Source of the DNA: Kiritimatiellia bacterium
GTDB taxonomy: Bacteria > Verrucomicrobiota > Kiritimatiellia > RFP12 > UBA1067
Assembly: GCA_017521065.1 (NCBI GenBank)
Contig: JAFXEA010000508.1
Location: 1 to 25,345 of the forward strand
Length of the DNA stretch: 25,345 nt
Direction: 5' to 3'
The notes under the pieces are model-generated. The model was not told where the DNA came from. It saw only the letters and a program-made list of their open reading frames with translations, and searched no databases. The stretch's first letter is position 1. Each line of letters opens with the position of its first letter. The position numbers and the translations under genes are program-made. Below are positions 1-7,982 of the stretch, in pieces.

Positions 1-711
1 GAGATAGACTTGGTTCTTACTGATTTTCAGAAAATCAATTTTGACGGAACTCCATCTGAAGAACGATTTTCATTTCAGTACAGTGCAGATGATGCGTTTA
101 CTGTTGACAGTTTATCGCATTGGGACACATGCTTGATGCCGGCAATCACTTATCGCACGGACCGGTTACGGCGAATGAATTATGTCCAGACGGAAGGCGT
201 ACTTTATTCTGATGTTGAATGGTCGGTGACACCGTTATGTGTTGTCCGCCAGGTTCGTTATCTTCCTGTTAGATTGTACCTTTACTCAATGGGGCGCGAG
301 GGGCAGAGTATGGATGCGGCAGTCTATCACGCACATCTTGCTGATGTTGTCGCTGTTAAAAAAGACCTCGTTGCTCAAATTGCCGGACGGAATGAGTATG
401 CTAGGGATAGTAATAAAATCTTGGTTCGGGATGTCGTTCTGAAAAGTCTGCAGAGCCTTTATCTTTTGTTTTTCTTGAACTATGGCACTGCCGAGGCTAA
501 TCGTTTTTTGAGGGAATTTGATGGCGAGACGAAAGCTCTGGACAGCAACATGTATGCCAGATTACGAGCATTGACATTGCCGGGCAAAAAAGGATTTCCT
601 TATATTCGTTTTTGGCAAGATCACAGATGGGCGGATTGGCTTGTTCGGTGCATTGTGCATTGTTATTCTCCGCTTGCCAAGATTCTAGGGAAGTGTCTTG
701 TAAGGAAGTGA
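1..711 (+). CDS. Glycosyltransferase family 2, C-terminal part (truncated by window edge)
   Basis: The frame is open from base 1, so the true start and the N-terminal GT-A nucleotide-binding half lie outside the window; 236 codons are visible. The segment around residues 65-105 (TEG..YSDVEW, then YLP.RLYLYSMGREGQS) resembles the acceptor-side half of GT2 enzymes that add sugars to lipid-linked glycans, where an acidic residue before the aromatic acts in catalysis. The C-terminus has hydrophobic stretches that could sit on the membrane. It ends one base before the next GT2 start, with an AAGGAAG ribosome-binding site inside its last codons, so the two are co-transcribed. The family is inferred from the second half only, and the sugar specificity is unknown. 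Confidence 0.75.
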   Translation, partial: EIDLVLTDFQKINFDGTPSEERFSFQYSADDAFTVDSLSHWDTCLMPAITYRTDRLRRMNYVQTEGVLYSDVEWSVTPLCVVRQVRYLPVRLYLYSMGREGQSMDAAVYHAHLADVVAVKKDLVAQIAGRNEYARDSNKILVRDVVLKSLQSLYLLFFLNYGTAEANRFLREFDGETKALDSNMYARLRALTLPGKKGFPYIRFWQDHRWADWLVRCIVHCYSPLAKILGKCLVRK

Positions 712-712
712 T

Positions 713-1684
713 ATGAAATTCTCTATTATTATTCCTTGCTACAAGGTTGAGAAATACATACGTGAGTGTCTTGATTCCGTACTTGTTCAGTCGTATCAGG
801 ATTGGGAGGCGATTTGCGTCGATGACGGTTCGCCAGATAGAACGAGCGAAATACTTGACGAGTATGCGGTGAAAGATCAACGCATAAAGGTGATCCATCA
901 GGAAAATCGTGGCCTAAGCGAAGCACGCAATTCTGCATTGAAAGTGGCAGAAGGCGAGTGGTTGTATTATCTGGACAGCGATGATGTAATGCCGCCACAC
1001 GTGCTGCGAAAAGTGTCTGAGGTCATCAATCTCAATCATGATGCGGATCTCGTTCGCGGTACCTTGACCACATTCATTGATGGCGACGTTGTAAGATGGG
1101 GGGAGTCGCGTGATGGATACAATCGCGTTGACCTGTCAAAAACGATCTTGCCTCTTAGCTGTTATTTCCAGCAGTATTTCTACAGACGATCTACGTTCGG
1201 CGGCATTCCGTTCTCGGGACCCCATTGGAGCGAAGAGAAACTATTCTTCGCCAAGGTTGCAATCAAGGCAAGTATGTTGGTGGAGGTTGATTTCCCAACA
1301 TATGGTTTCCGTAATCGCGATGGTTCTATTACTCATTCAAAAATGACTTTGGAACAATGCCTGGGATTTATTGATGCAATGCATGACGGCATTGTTCTTC
1401 AGTTTGAAAGTGGCAAGTCATTCACGCCGCAGTCATTACGTGGAAGATGGGCGTCTCTTATGGAAGTTTGTGTCATGCATATTGTGGATGACATGTATGG
1501 GGAGGCAAAAAATAAAGCATGGCAGCATTGGTTTGAGGCGGTAAGAGATACGGTCAGAATTCGCCCCAAACCTATTTGGTTCCGATTTTCCGCAACTTGT
1601 TGCCTAATGTTCCCAACGCGTATTGTTGCATGGATTCTTTGCTATCTGCCTGATTGGTTGAAGAGAAAGGGATTTCACAGGTAA
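713..1684 (+). CDS. Glycosyltransferase family 2
   Basis: A 323-residue cytoplasmic GT-A fold enzyme expected to transfer a sugar from an NDP-sugar to a growing polysaccharide. The N-terminus is a textbook GT2 start: FSIIIPCYKVEKYI, then VDDGSPDRTSEILDEYA, then ENRGLSEARN, and the metal-binding DXD-type motif YYLDSDD near residue 90. Length is typical. The start is fixed by an AAGGAAG site at 702-708. A basic, hydrophobic tail (residues about 285-323) may anchor it to the membrane. The gene overlaps the beginning of the open frame of the 2,3-dehydratase but not its likely ATG. Donor and acceptor cannot be read from sequence; the neighbouring sugar genes suggest a deoxysugar donor. Confidence 0.93.
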   Translation: MKFSIIIPCYKVEKYIRECLDSVLVQSYQDWEAICVDDGSPDRTSEILDEYAVKDQRIKVIHQENRGLSEARNSALKVAEGEWLYYLDSDDVMPPHVLRKVSEVINLNHDADLVRGTLTTFIDGDVVRWGESRDGYNRVDLSKTILPLSCYFQQYFYRRSTFGGIPFSGPHWSEEKLFFAKVAIKASMLVEVDFPTYGFRNRDGSITHSKMTLEQCLGFIDAMHDGIVLQFESGKSFTPQSLRGRWASLMEVCVMHIVDDMYGEAKNKAWQHWFEAVRDTVRIRPKPIWFRFSATCCLMFPTRIVAWILCYLPDWLKRKGFHR

Positions 1685-1692
1685 CGACTAGC

Positions 1693-3111
1693 ATGTATGG
1701 TGTGCAGGAAGAAGAAAGCATTGATGTTCAAGGTGATATGGATAGATGTCTTGAGAGATCGCTTGTAGCGGTTGACAATCCGTTCAACTCGACGGATGAG
1801 GTGCTGGCGTGGATAAAGCGCCGGAATCGCGAGGTGCAGGTTGAAGTGGAACAGGTGCCGTTTGCGAAATTGAGCGGATGGCACTTTGATGACGCTACAA
1901 GTAATCTTCAGCATGATTCCGGAAGGTTCTTCTCGATTGTCGGATTGGATGTATATACCAACACAGGAAGCGTGAATCATTGGCAGCAGCCGATCATCAA
2001 TCAGCCAGAGGTGGGCTACCTTGGCATCATCTGCAAGGAGTTTGACGGGGTTCTGTATTTTCTCCTACAGGCCAAGATAGAGCCCGGGAACGTGAACTGT
2101 GTGCAGCTTTCGCCTACGCTTCAGGCAACACGTTCAAACTATATGCAGGTGCATGGCGGCAAGAAGCCTGCATATCTCGACTATTTTCGCAACGCACGTT
2201 CTGAACAGATTGTGCTTGATCAGCTGCAGAGTGAACAGGGCGCACGTTTCCTGCGCAAACGTAATCGCAATATCATCATAAAGGTTGATGAAGACATAAT
2301 GCCCGGAGAAGATTTCAGATGGCTTACTCTTGCTCAGATAAAACAGCTGATGGCCTGTGACAATACTGTGAACATGGATACCCGCACCGTTCTTTCCGGA
2401 TTACGGTTTGCCGATTCAAAGGATGGTGTCTCCGAGTTGGGAGAGCTATGGTTTGAGTCCGAATCATGCATAAAGGGCGTTAATACGATTGATGGCATTC
2501 TGCATGGGCTAAGCGAACTGAAAAGCCGCTATGAACTGGTGACGGAGAGGATTCCGCTCAAGGACGTCGGCGAATGGCGCGTCACGGATGCTGAGATAGT
2601 ACGTTCAGACCGACTGTTCTTCCGTGTTTTGGGCGTTAATGTGACAATAGCAAATCGAGAGGTCGCAAGATGGTGCCAGCCGATTGTGCAGCCGATGCAG
2701 GAAGGGCTCTGTGTGTTGTTCGTGAAGAAGATTGACGGCGTGTTGCATTTCCTTCTTCAGGCAAAGGTGGAGTGCGGGAATTTCGATGTTGTTGAATTTG
2801 CGCCAACCATTCAATGCCTTACGGGTCCATACAAGAATCCAATAGGATATGTGCCGCAGTTCCTGCAGGCGTATCAAAGAGGCGAATGCATTGAGAAGGT
2901 ACTCTTCGACACAATGCAGTCGGAAGAGGGTGGTCGCTTCTACCATGAGCAGAATCGCAATGTGATATGCCTTGTGAATGACAAGGCGCCCAATTGTCCG
3001 CCAGAGAATTTCATGTGGCTTACGCTTGGACAAATCAAGGAATTCCTTCGATTCAACAACTACCTGAACATTCAGGTTCGTTCACTCATATCGGCTTTGA
3101 AGTATGTCTGA
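1693..3111 (+). CDS. NDP-hexose 2,3-dehydratase (EvaA/SpnO/TylX3 family)
   Basis: This enzyme family removes the C-2 hydroxyl of dTDP-4-keto-6-deoxyglucose, the committed step towards 2,6-dideoxyhexoses. The protein shows the family's internal duplication. Each half has a (V)P(F/L)..(L/V)..W opening, a RFF.(I/V).G(L/V).V strand, W.QPI, DGVL(Y/H)FLLQAK, then QSE(Q/E)G.RF....NRN(V/I)I and WLTL(A/G)QIK. Repeat 1 covers about residues 40-235 and repeat 2 about 275-470; 472 residues is normal. ATG 1693 is the first ATG in frame, but ATG 1738 has a closer AAGGTG site and may be the true start. It overlaps the next gene by 8 bases. Homologs are best known from antibiotic sugars; here the context is a surface glycan. 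Confidence 0.92.
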   Translation: MYGVQEEESIDVQGDMDRCLERSLVAVDNPFNSTDEVLAWIKRRNREVQVEVEQVPFAKLSGWHFDDATSNLQHDSGRFFSIVGLDVYTNTGSVNHWQQPIINQPEVGYLGIICKEFDGVLYFLLQAKIEPGNVNCVQLSPTLQATRSNYMQVHGGKKPAYLDYFRNARSEQIVLDQLQSEQGARFLRKRNRNIIIKVDEDIMPGEDFRWLTLAQIKQLMACDNTVNMDTRTVLSGLRFADSKDGVSELGELWFESESCIKGVNTIDGILHGLSELKSRYELVTERIPLKDVGEWRVTDAEIVRSDRLFFRVLGVNVTIANREVARWCQPIVQPMQEGLCVLFVKKIDGVLHFLLQAKVECGNFDVVEFAPTIQCLTGPYKNPIGYVPQFLQAYQRGECIEKVLFDTMQSEEGGRFYHEQNRNVICLVNDKAPNCPPENFMWLTLGQIKEFLRFNNYLNIQVRSLISALKYV

Positions 3112-4078
3112 TAGAATTCGAGTTGGCATTATGGGATGTGCTGCAATCGCGAAGCGGTCGCTCGCGCCGGCGTTCGCGTCGCATCCAGCTTTTGAACTTG
3201 TGGCCATAGCAAGCCGTACGCCAGAGAAGGCCGCAGAGTTTGCAAGCGGTTATGCAGCGCGTCCGTGCTCTTATAGTGAACTGGTGGGAGCAGACGATGT
3301 TGATCTGGTGTATTGTCCGCTTCCCACGGGACTTCACCACGAATGGGTGAAGAAGTGCCTTGAGGCAGGGGAGCATGTGCTATGCGAGAAGTCGCTGGCA
3401 TGCACGTATGACGAAGCGGAGGATCTTGTCGAGACGGCCCGAGCGCACGGCTTGTTTCTGATGGAGAGTTTTCAGTTCAGGTTTCATGCGCAGAATCTTT
3501 TCGTCAAGGGACTTCTGAAAGACGGCGTGATCGGTCCGTTGCGCCAGGTGGTGGTGCGCTTCGGCATACCACCTTTTCCCGATGGGGTGAAAAACATACG
3601 TTACTCGTCCGAACTGGGCGGCGGCGCACTTCTGGATAACGGCGCATACACGGTGAAGGCGGCAACATACCTGCTCGGGCAAGACATAAAGGTGATTGCC
3701 GCCGTCAAGGGCGGGGAGACCGATGCGCTAGGAGGCGTTGACTTGACCGGGGCGATAATGATGCAGGCTAGGAACGGCGTGCCAATCCAGACCGCGTACG
3801 GTTTTGACCACTTCTATCAGAACGGCTATGAGATATGGGGCAGGGACGGCAAGATCACGACCACGCGAGCCTTTACGGCGCGTGAGGATTTCGCTGCGCC
3901 GGTTATAGTGGAAACTACACGTGGCCGAGAAGACCGTACTTTCAATGATGATCATTTCGCCCGGTTGCTTGACTACGTGGCCGTATCAATTTCATCGGGT
4001 TCTGTTGAATCTGAGTATGATGAATGCCTGAATCAGGCGCGCCTTCTGCAGGCTGTGCGTGGGGAGGCTTGGACATGA
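3104..4078 (+). CDS. Gfo/Idh/MocA-family oxidoreductase, probable NDP-sugar 3-ketoreductase
   Basis: A 324-residue NAD(P)-dependent sugar oxidoreductase. The N-terminal Rossmann fold begins VGIMGCAAIAKR (residues 7-18). The catalytic lysine lies in EKS at 95-97 (family usual EKP), and the substrate-side motif GGGALLDNGAY (residues 172-182) supplies Asp178 and Tyr182. Its partner upstream is a 2,3-dehydratase. In dideoxysugar pathways the unstable 3,4-diketo product of that enzyme is reduced at C-3 by exactly this family (KijD10, SpnN), so a dTDP-sugar 3-ketoreductase role is a strong inference. It starts at ATG 3104 within the dehydratase stop region (8-base overlap) and overlaps the next gene by ATGA, showing tight coupling of the three enzymes. 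Confidence 0.88.
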   Translation: MSDRIRVGIMGCAAIAKRSLAPAFASHPAFELVAIASRTPEKAAEFASGYAARPCSYSELVGADDVDLVYCPLPTGLHHEWVKKCLEAGEHVLCEKSLACTYDEAEDLVETARAHGLFLMESFQFRFHAQNLFVKGLLKDGVIGPLRQVVVRFGIPPFPDGVKNIRYSSELGGGALLDNGAYTVKAATYLLGQDIKVIAAVKGGETDALGGVDLTGAIMMQARNGVPIQTAYGFDHFYQNGYEIWGRDGKITTTRAFTAREDFAAPVIVETTRGREDRTFNDDHFARLLDYVAVSISSGSVESEYDECLNQARLLQAVRGEAWT

Positions 4079-4929
4079 AGGTTGCGTTGTTTGGTAGTAA
4101 CGGGTATCTTGGCACGCAGCTTGCCTATGACTTCTCGCGGCGTGGCGCTGAAGTCAAGGAGTTCGATGTTCCCGAATGCGATGTGACGGAATCTTCGTTC
4201 TGGAATGGATTTGAACCGGCAGACTATGATGTCATTCTGTTCTTCGCTGGAAAGACCGGCACTGAGAAAAGCTTTGTAGAGGCAGATAGTTTCTGCGCCG
4301 TGAACGAACTTGGGTTGTTGGGGCTGTTGAAGCGGCTGACGTCTCTTGGAACTAAGGCACCAAGAGTGATATTTCCATCATCTCGGCTAGTGTACAGGGG
4401 AACGGAAGACGCGTTGAAGGAAGACGCCCCCAAAGAGGCGAAGACAGTTTACGCCGCCAATAAGCTTGCGTGTGAATATTTGCTTCAGGCGTATCATGTG
4501 CGCTATGGATTGCCCTATTCAATAGTGCGCATTTGCGTTCCTTACGGGAGTCTGGTCTCACGCGACTATTCATATGGCACTATCGGTTTCTTCATGAAGC
4601 AGGCAGAGAAGGGCGGGCCAATCACATTGTATGGAGATGGAAAGATTCGGCGAACGTTTACGCATGTGGGCGATATCTCAGAGGCGGTTTATCGATTGGC
4701 GCAGAGTGATGCCACTGGTGCATTTAACATTGGCGGTACAACGTATTCGCTTGGCGAAGTTGCGCAGATGATAGCGAAGCGCAAGGAAGTTGAAGTGAGT
4801 TTTGTTCCCTGGCCAGATCTTGCGCATTTGCTAGAATCGGGCTCGACGTTTTTTGATGCGGCAAAACTGGCGGCAGCTGTTGGCATGATCGGCTACCGGG
4901 ATATAGCGCAGCTCGTAGATGAACTTTAA
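4075..4929 (+). CDS. NAD-dependent epimerase/dehydratase (extended SDR), probable dTDP-4-ketohexose 4-ketoreductase
   Basis: A 284-residue extended SDR. The cofactor loop GSNGYLG is at residues 7-13, the catalytic Ser lies in PSSRLVY (about 102-103), and YAANK gives Tyr126 and Lys130. Downstream RICVPYG, the GDGKIRRTFTHVGDISEA segment and FNIGG are standard for NDP-sugar epimerases and reductases. The start is ATG 4075, which overlaps the previous TGA and has a GGGGAGG site at 4061-4067. As third member of the 2,3-dehydratase set, it most simply reduces C-4 to finish a dTDP-2,6-dideoxyhexose such as an olivose- or digitoxose-type sugar. A 4-epimerase activity on another sugar cannot be excluded; the stereochemistry is not readable. 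Confidence 0.85.
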   Translation: MKVALFGSNGYLGTQLAYDFSRRGAEVKEFDVPECDVTESSFWNGFEPADYDVILFFAGKTGTEKSFVEADSFCAVNELGLLGLLKRLTSLGTKAPRVIFPSSRLVYRGTEDALKEDAPKEAKTVYAANKLACEYLLQAYHVRYGLPYSIVRICVPYGSLVSRDYSYGTIGFFMKQAEKGGPITLYGDGKIRRTFTHVGDISEAVYRLAQSDATGAFNIGGTTYSLGEVAQMIAKRKEVEVSFVPWPDLAHLLESGSTFFDAAKLAAAVGMIGYRDIAQLVDEL

Positions 4930-4940
4930 CTGAGGTTAAG

Positions 4941-5879
4941 ATGGAGAAGACGCGATATACGCTTCTTGTGACATGCTACAACTTCGAACGGTTCATCCGG
5001 GATACGGTTAGGGCGGCATTGGCTCAAACGTATGAGCCTCTTGACATCATCTTCTCAGATGACTGCTCAACCGATCGTTCATGGGCGATAATCGAAGAGG
5101 AAGTCGCCGCATACAAAGGACCACATCATATCATTCTCAACAGGAATGAAACGAACATCGGCTTTGCCGCAAATCTCAACAAGTCATACGCACTTGCACG
5201 TACGGACTGGGTGATCAACCAGTCAGGCGATGACATTTCATTGCCCACGCGTGTCGAGAGATATGCAGAGGTGATTGAAAAGAATCCTAGGCTGAGATGT
5301 GTTGGAGCCTGGTATGAGGCGATTGACGGCAACGGTGAGAAGAAATCGATGCCGCCAAACTGGAAGCAGTTGAACTCCTCCAATTGCAACAAGGTGTTGA
5401 TACCAATGGTCATTGGGGTTGTCGCCGCATATCACATGGACGTGTTTCGAGTGTTCGGCCCGATGAGCACTCAGGTGTGGAACGAGGATTCTGTGTTGCC
5501 GTTTCGAGCAAAGCTGATTGGTGAGATTGGTTGGGTTGATGAAGTTCTTGTCCAATACCGTTTTCATGATGCCAACATGAGTGGCGGCAAGACGGATAAT
5601 CAGCGCCTTCGCATTGCAACCTACACCAATCGTCGCCTCCCATATTTCTATCAGCAGATGATTGATCTGTATGTAGCGGAACGACTTCATCCAGAACGTG
5701 GAGCGGAATTCCTACGTATGCGTCGGAGAATTGAGGATGAGGCCTACATCAAGTGGCTGGTCAGCAATTGGACTCTTCATCCAAAGTGGCGATTCAGGCT
5801 GGTGTGTGATCTGCTCTTTTCGGTTTCCCATTTGCGAGCATTTTTTATTAAATGTGTAGCTCGATTATTAAGGCATTGA
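4941..5879 (+). CDS. Glycosyltransferase family 2
   Basis: A 312-residue GT2. The opening YTLLVTCYNFERFI, the FSDDCSTDRSW motif (nucleotide binding), NRNETNIGFAANLN and the metal site region INQSGDD near residue 95 are typical. The acceptor side has WNEDSVLPFRA and a VLVQYRFHDANMSGG segment seen in rhamnosyl- and deoxysugar-type transferases. A GAGGTTAAG site precedes ATG 4941 by a few bases. It follows the three dideoxysugar enzymes at 11 bases and is the best candidate to use their product; that link is by position only. The basic, hydrophobic C-terminus may be membrane-associated. Confidence 0.92.
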   Translation: MEKTRYTLLVTCYNFERFIRDTVRAALAQTYEPLDIIFSDDCSTDRSWAIIEEEVAAYKGPHHIILNRNETNIGFAANLNKSYALARTDWVINQSGDDISLPTRVERYAEVIEKNPRLRCVGAWYEAIDGNGEKKSMPPNWKQLNSSNCNKVLIPMVIGVVAAYHMDVFRVFGPMSTQVWNEDSVLPFRAKLIGEIGWVDEVLVQYRFHDANMSGGKTDNQRLRIATYTNRRLPYFYQQMIDLYVAERLHPERGAEFLRMRRRIEDEAYIKWLVSNWTLHPKWRFRLVCDLLFSVSHLRAFFIKCVARLLRH

Positions 5880-5880
5880 C

Positions 5881-6960
5881 ATGGAAGATATTCGTTGTCT
5901 TGATGAACAGACATTGAATGACGCATTGAGCGTTGTTCGTAGTCGCTTTAACGAGTCGGCGTGTCAACAGGTTCGTAAGCTACTGGGCAATCCCATGAGA
6001 CGGATTTGCCCTGAAGCAGGTGATATTGCCTATGAGTCGGGGAACCCTGTTGTGTTTCAGGCTGCCATACCACGGCAAGGGTATGTAAGAGACAAAGCAT
6101 TTCTTGGCATTGCAGGAGGGTTGTTGGTGTCAAAGCGAGGGGCTTCGCCTGTTTCGGTGCTTAGCCTCATGCAGAAGACGAATGCGCCGAGGCATGGGAG
6201 CGTGGTTGTTTTCGGAAATACAGCAATCCCCGTCAGCATCAAGTTGAATCGGATGCTTGGAGTTGATGGTCTGGGATGCCCATCTTGTGGTATCGTGAGA
6301 TTTGCCGTTTTGAGGTGGGGACTCTTCTTGGACTTTCTCCTGCACGGACGATTGCCGTCTTTTCTCGTCCGTATTGCTGATTGGCTAGGTGTTCTGATAC
6401 AGCCGTTTTTCTTTCGAAGAGATCGGAGCCATACTGTTGGATGTCGATTAGATGCATTTGACTCAGAACGATTTGACGGGTTCTGGTCTGACTATTTGAA
6501 GAAAAATGACGGCGTGGTACTTTCGCGTACAGCGGAAGAGCTTGGATGGATGTTTGGTGAGGATGTAGATACTGGACGTAATCTGTTGTTTGTTCGAGAG
6601 GACGGGAGTCGTCTATGTGGTTACATTGTTGTAAGAGCAATGAACGCGGAACGAACAAGATGGATGGTAGCCGATTGGATTGCTCTTGAGAACGATAGGG
6701 ATATATTGTCGGATTTGCTTAGAGATGCTGTGCTCGGTCTCCGACAGATTAAATCTGCAGCATTTCTGGAATGTATTGGTTTCCGCATGGATGTTCAGGA
6801 TGTAATTCACCGTCATTTGCCGTTCTCTCGTCGAGCGCCCAACAATTCGACAAACTATAAGGCGCATACGCCAGAGATGAAACAGTCAATGGAGAATGCG
6901 GACAGGACAGGTTGGTTTTTCGGACCGTATGATGGTGACCGGTGCATGACAGGAAGTTAG
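5881..6960 (+). CDS. Probable GNAT-superfamily acyltransferase-like protein of polysaccharide loci
   Basis: A 359-residue protein that I recognise only at fold level. The first half carries a GNAT-like pattern: a central strand (residues about 75-85, FLGIAGGLLVSKRG), a helix, then VVVFGNTAIPVSIKLNRMLG around residues 110-130. That segment resembles the 'GNT..S.KL...LG' part of acetyltransferases in glycan clusters. The second half looks like a repeat of the fold (WMFGEDVDTGRNLLFVRED, then GYIVVRAM), ending in a W(F)FGPYDGD tail also seen in such proteins. It could transfer an acyl or aminoacyl group to the glycan. An AAGG site lies 8 bases upstream. It is the last gene before a likely internal promoter. 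Function is not proven; 'hypothetical protein' would be a fair conservative label. Confidence 0.55.
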   Translation: MEDIRCLDEQTLNDALSVVRSRFNESACQQVRKLLGNPMRRICPEAGDIAYESGNPVVFQAAIPRQGYVRDKAFLGIAGGLLVSKRGASPVSVLSLMQKTNAPRHGSVVVFGNTAIPVSIKLNRMLGVDGLGCPSCGIVRFAVLRWGLFLDFLLHGRLPSFLVRIADWLGVLIQPFFFRRDRSHTVGCRLDAFDSERFDGFWSDYLKKNDGVVLSRTAEELGWMFGEDVDTGRNLLFVREDGSRLCGYIVVRAMNAERTRWMVADWIALENDRDILSDLLRDAVLGLRQIKSAAFLECIGFRMDVQDVIHRHLPFSRRAPNNSTNYKAHTPEMKQSMENADRTGWFFGPYDGDRCMTGS

Positions 6961-6963
6961 TAG

Positions 6964-6990
6964 TTGTACGAGAGGAATCTATGATATAAT
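6964..6990 (+). promoter_or_regulatory. Probable sigma-70 promoter, extended -10, driving the acyl module
   Basis: A perfect TATAAT at 6985-6990 is preceded by TG at 6982-6983, giving the extended -10 form TGATATAAT. A possible -35 TTGTAC at 6964-6969 has a short 15-base spacer, which an extended -10 can tolerate. It lies 35 bases before the first ACP start in the only gap between 5881 and 11640 that can hold a promoter, so it probably gives the acyl module its own transcription. The -10 box sits inside a perfect palindrome, listed separately. Confidence 0.6.
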
Positions 6991-6995
6991 ATCAT
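6981..6995. promoter_or_regulatory. Perfect 15-base palindrome over the -10 box (candidate operator)
   Basis: ATGATAT-A-ATATCAT is a perfect 7-base inverted repeat around one central base, and it fully contains the TATAAT hexamer. A protein dimer bound here would block RNA polymerase. AT-rich palindromes do arise by chance, and no regulator gene lies nearby, so the role is an inference. Confidence 0.4.
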
Positions 6996-7024
6996 GGACA
7001 TCAAGAGGCAAAGAAGGAGAAATC

Positions 7025-7243
7025 ATGACAAGAGACGAATTCTTAGTTGAAATGCAGGACGTTCTGCAGACGGAAGAAACATTGACTGCGGATACCGTGT
7101 TGACGGCTCTCGCGGAATGGGATTCTCTTGCCGTCATGGCAACGATGGCATTCCTGGATCGGAACTTTGGTGTGCAGTTGAAGATTTCCGACATTAAAGA
7201 ACTGAATACGATTGGTGATATCGCGGCGAAAGCAGGGGTGTGA
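7025..7243 (+). CDS. Acyl carrier protein 1
   Basis: A 72-residue acidic helical carrier protein. The phosphopantetheine attachment site is Ser34 in EWDSLAVM, at the start of helix II, followed by a typical helix III/IV pattern (FGVQLKISDIKELNTIGDIA). A strong AAGGAG site at 7014-7019 sits five bases before ATG 7025. It would carry an acyl chain as a thioester for the SDR and KASIII-like enzymes that follow at once (it overlaps the next open frame). It differs in sequence from the second ACP at 11640, so the two probably have different partners. It is too short and divergent to be the housekeeping fatty-acid ACP, whose motif is usually DSLD.VEL. Confidence 0.88.
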   Translation: MTRDEFLVEMQDVLQTEETLTADTVLTALAEWDSLAVMATMAFLDRNFGVQLKISDIKELNTIGDIAAKAGV

Positions 7244-7245
7244 CG

Positions 7246-7980
7246 ATGCTCTCATTCTCAGCAGAGCAGCGTTTTATCGTTACGGGTGCGTCATCTGGTA
7301 TCGGTGAAGGTGTTGCCCTGTTGCTGAATGATTTGGGGGCTACAGTCATCGGCATAGGTCGGGATCAGCATCGGTTGGAGGATATGAGGGCCAGATCTAA
7401 GTACCCTGATCATGTTTTTCTTGAACGTAAGAACCTTGTTGAAGACATACCAGGTCTTCCGGGGTATGTGAGGGCGCTCAAGGAAAAGTATGGCAAGTTC
7501 CAAGGTTTGGCCTACTGTGCAGGATTGGGTGGCCTCATGCCCCTTCGTGCAGTTGACTATGAAAATATGCAGGCGATGTTTGCCGTGAACTATTTCGCCC
7601 CGGTCTTCATGGCAAAGGGGTTTGCGGATAAGCGTAACAACAACGGAAGCGGTAGCGCTATGGTGTTTATTGCATCGCGTGGTGGCGTAAGAACCGATCC
7701 GGGTATGACGTCATACGCAGGGTCGAAAGGTGCGCTGATAGCGACCATGCAGTCGATAGCAAAAGAACTCGCGCCAACTGGTTTGCGGGTGAATTGTGTC
7801 TCGCCCGCGCTAATTCAGACGGCCATGGCCGATGAGACTTCGCGCCAGTATGCCGAAGGTAAATACCCGATGGGATTGGGCAAGGTTTCCGATGTGGCCA
7901 ACATGATCATCTACTTGCTTGCGGAGCAGTCGCACTGGATATCGGGGCAGAACTATGTTATTGATTGTGGAATGGTGTAA
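7246..7980 (+). CDS. Short-chain dehydrogenase/reductase (FabG-like)
   Basis: A 244-residue classical SDR, probably NADPH-dependent. The cofactor loop is TGASSGIG (residues 13-20), with active-site residues Asn115, Ser144 (FIASRGG), Tyr157 and Lys161 (YAGSKG). The usual NNAG strand is changed to YCAGLGG. The C-terminus (SHWISGQNYVIDCGM) matches the family's GQ...DGG ending. The start is ambiguous: GTG 7240 overlaps the ACP stop, but ATG 7246 has an AGGGG site seven bases upstream and is preferred. Lying between an ACP and a KASIII-like gene, it most likely reduces a beta-ketoacyl-ACP or an aldehyde or ketone made in this module. Confidence 0.88.
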   Translation: MLSFSAEQRFIVTGASSGIGEGVALLLNDLGATVIGIGRDQHRLEDMRARSKYPDHVFLERKNLVEDIPGLPGYVRALKEKYGKFQGLAYCAGLGGLMPLRAVDYENMQAMFAVNYFAPVFMAKGFADKRNNNGSGSAMVFIASRGGVRTDPGMTSYAGSKGALIATMQSIAKELAPTGLRVNCVSPALIQTAMADETSRQYAEGKYPMGLGKVSDVANMIIYLLAEQSHWISGQNYVIDCGMV

Positions 7981-7982
7981 GT

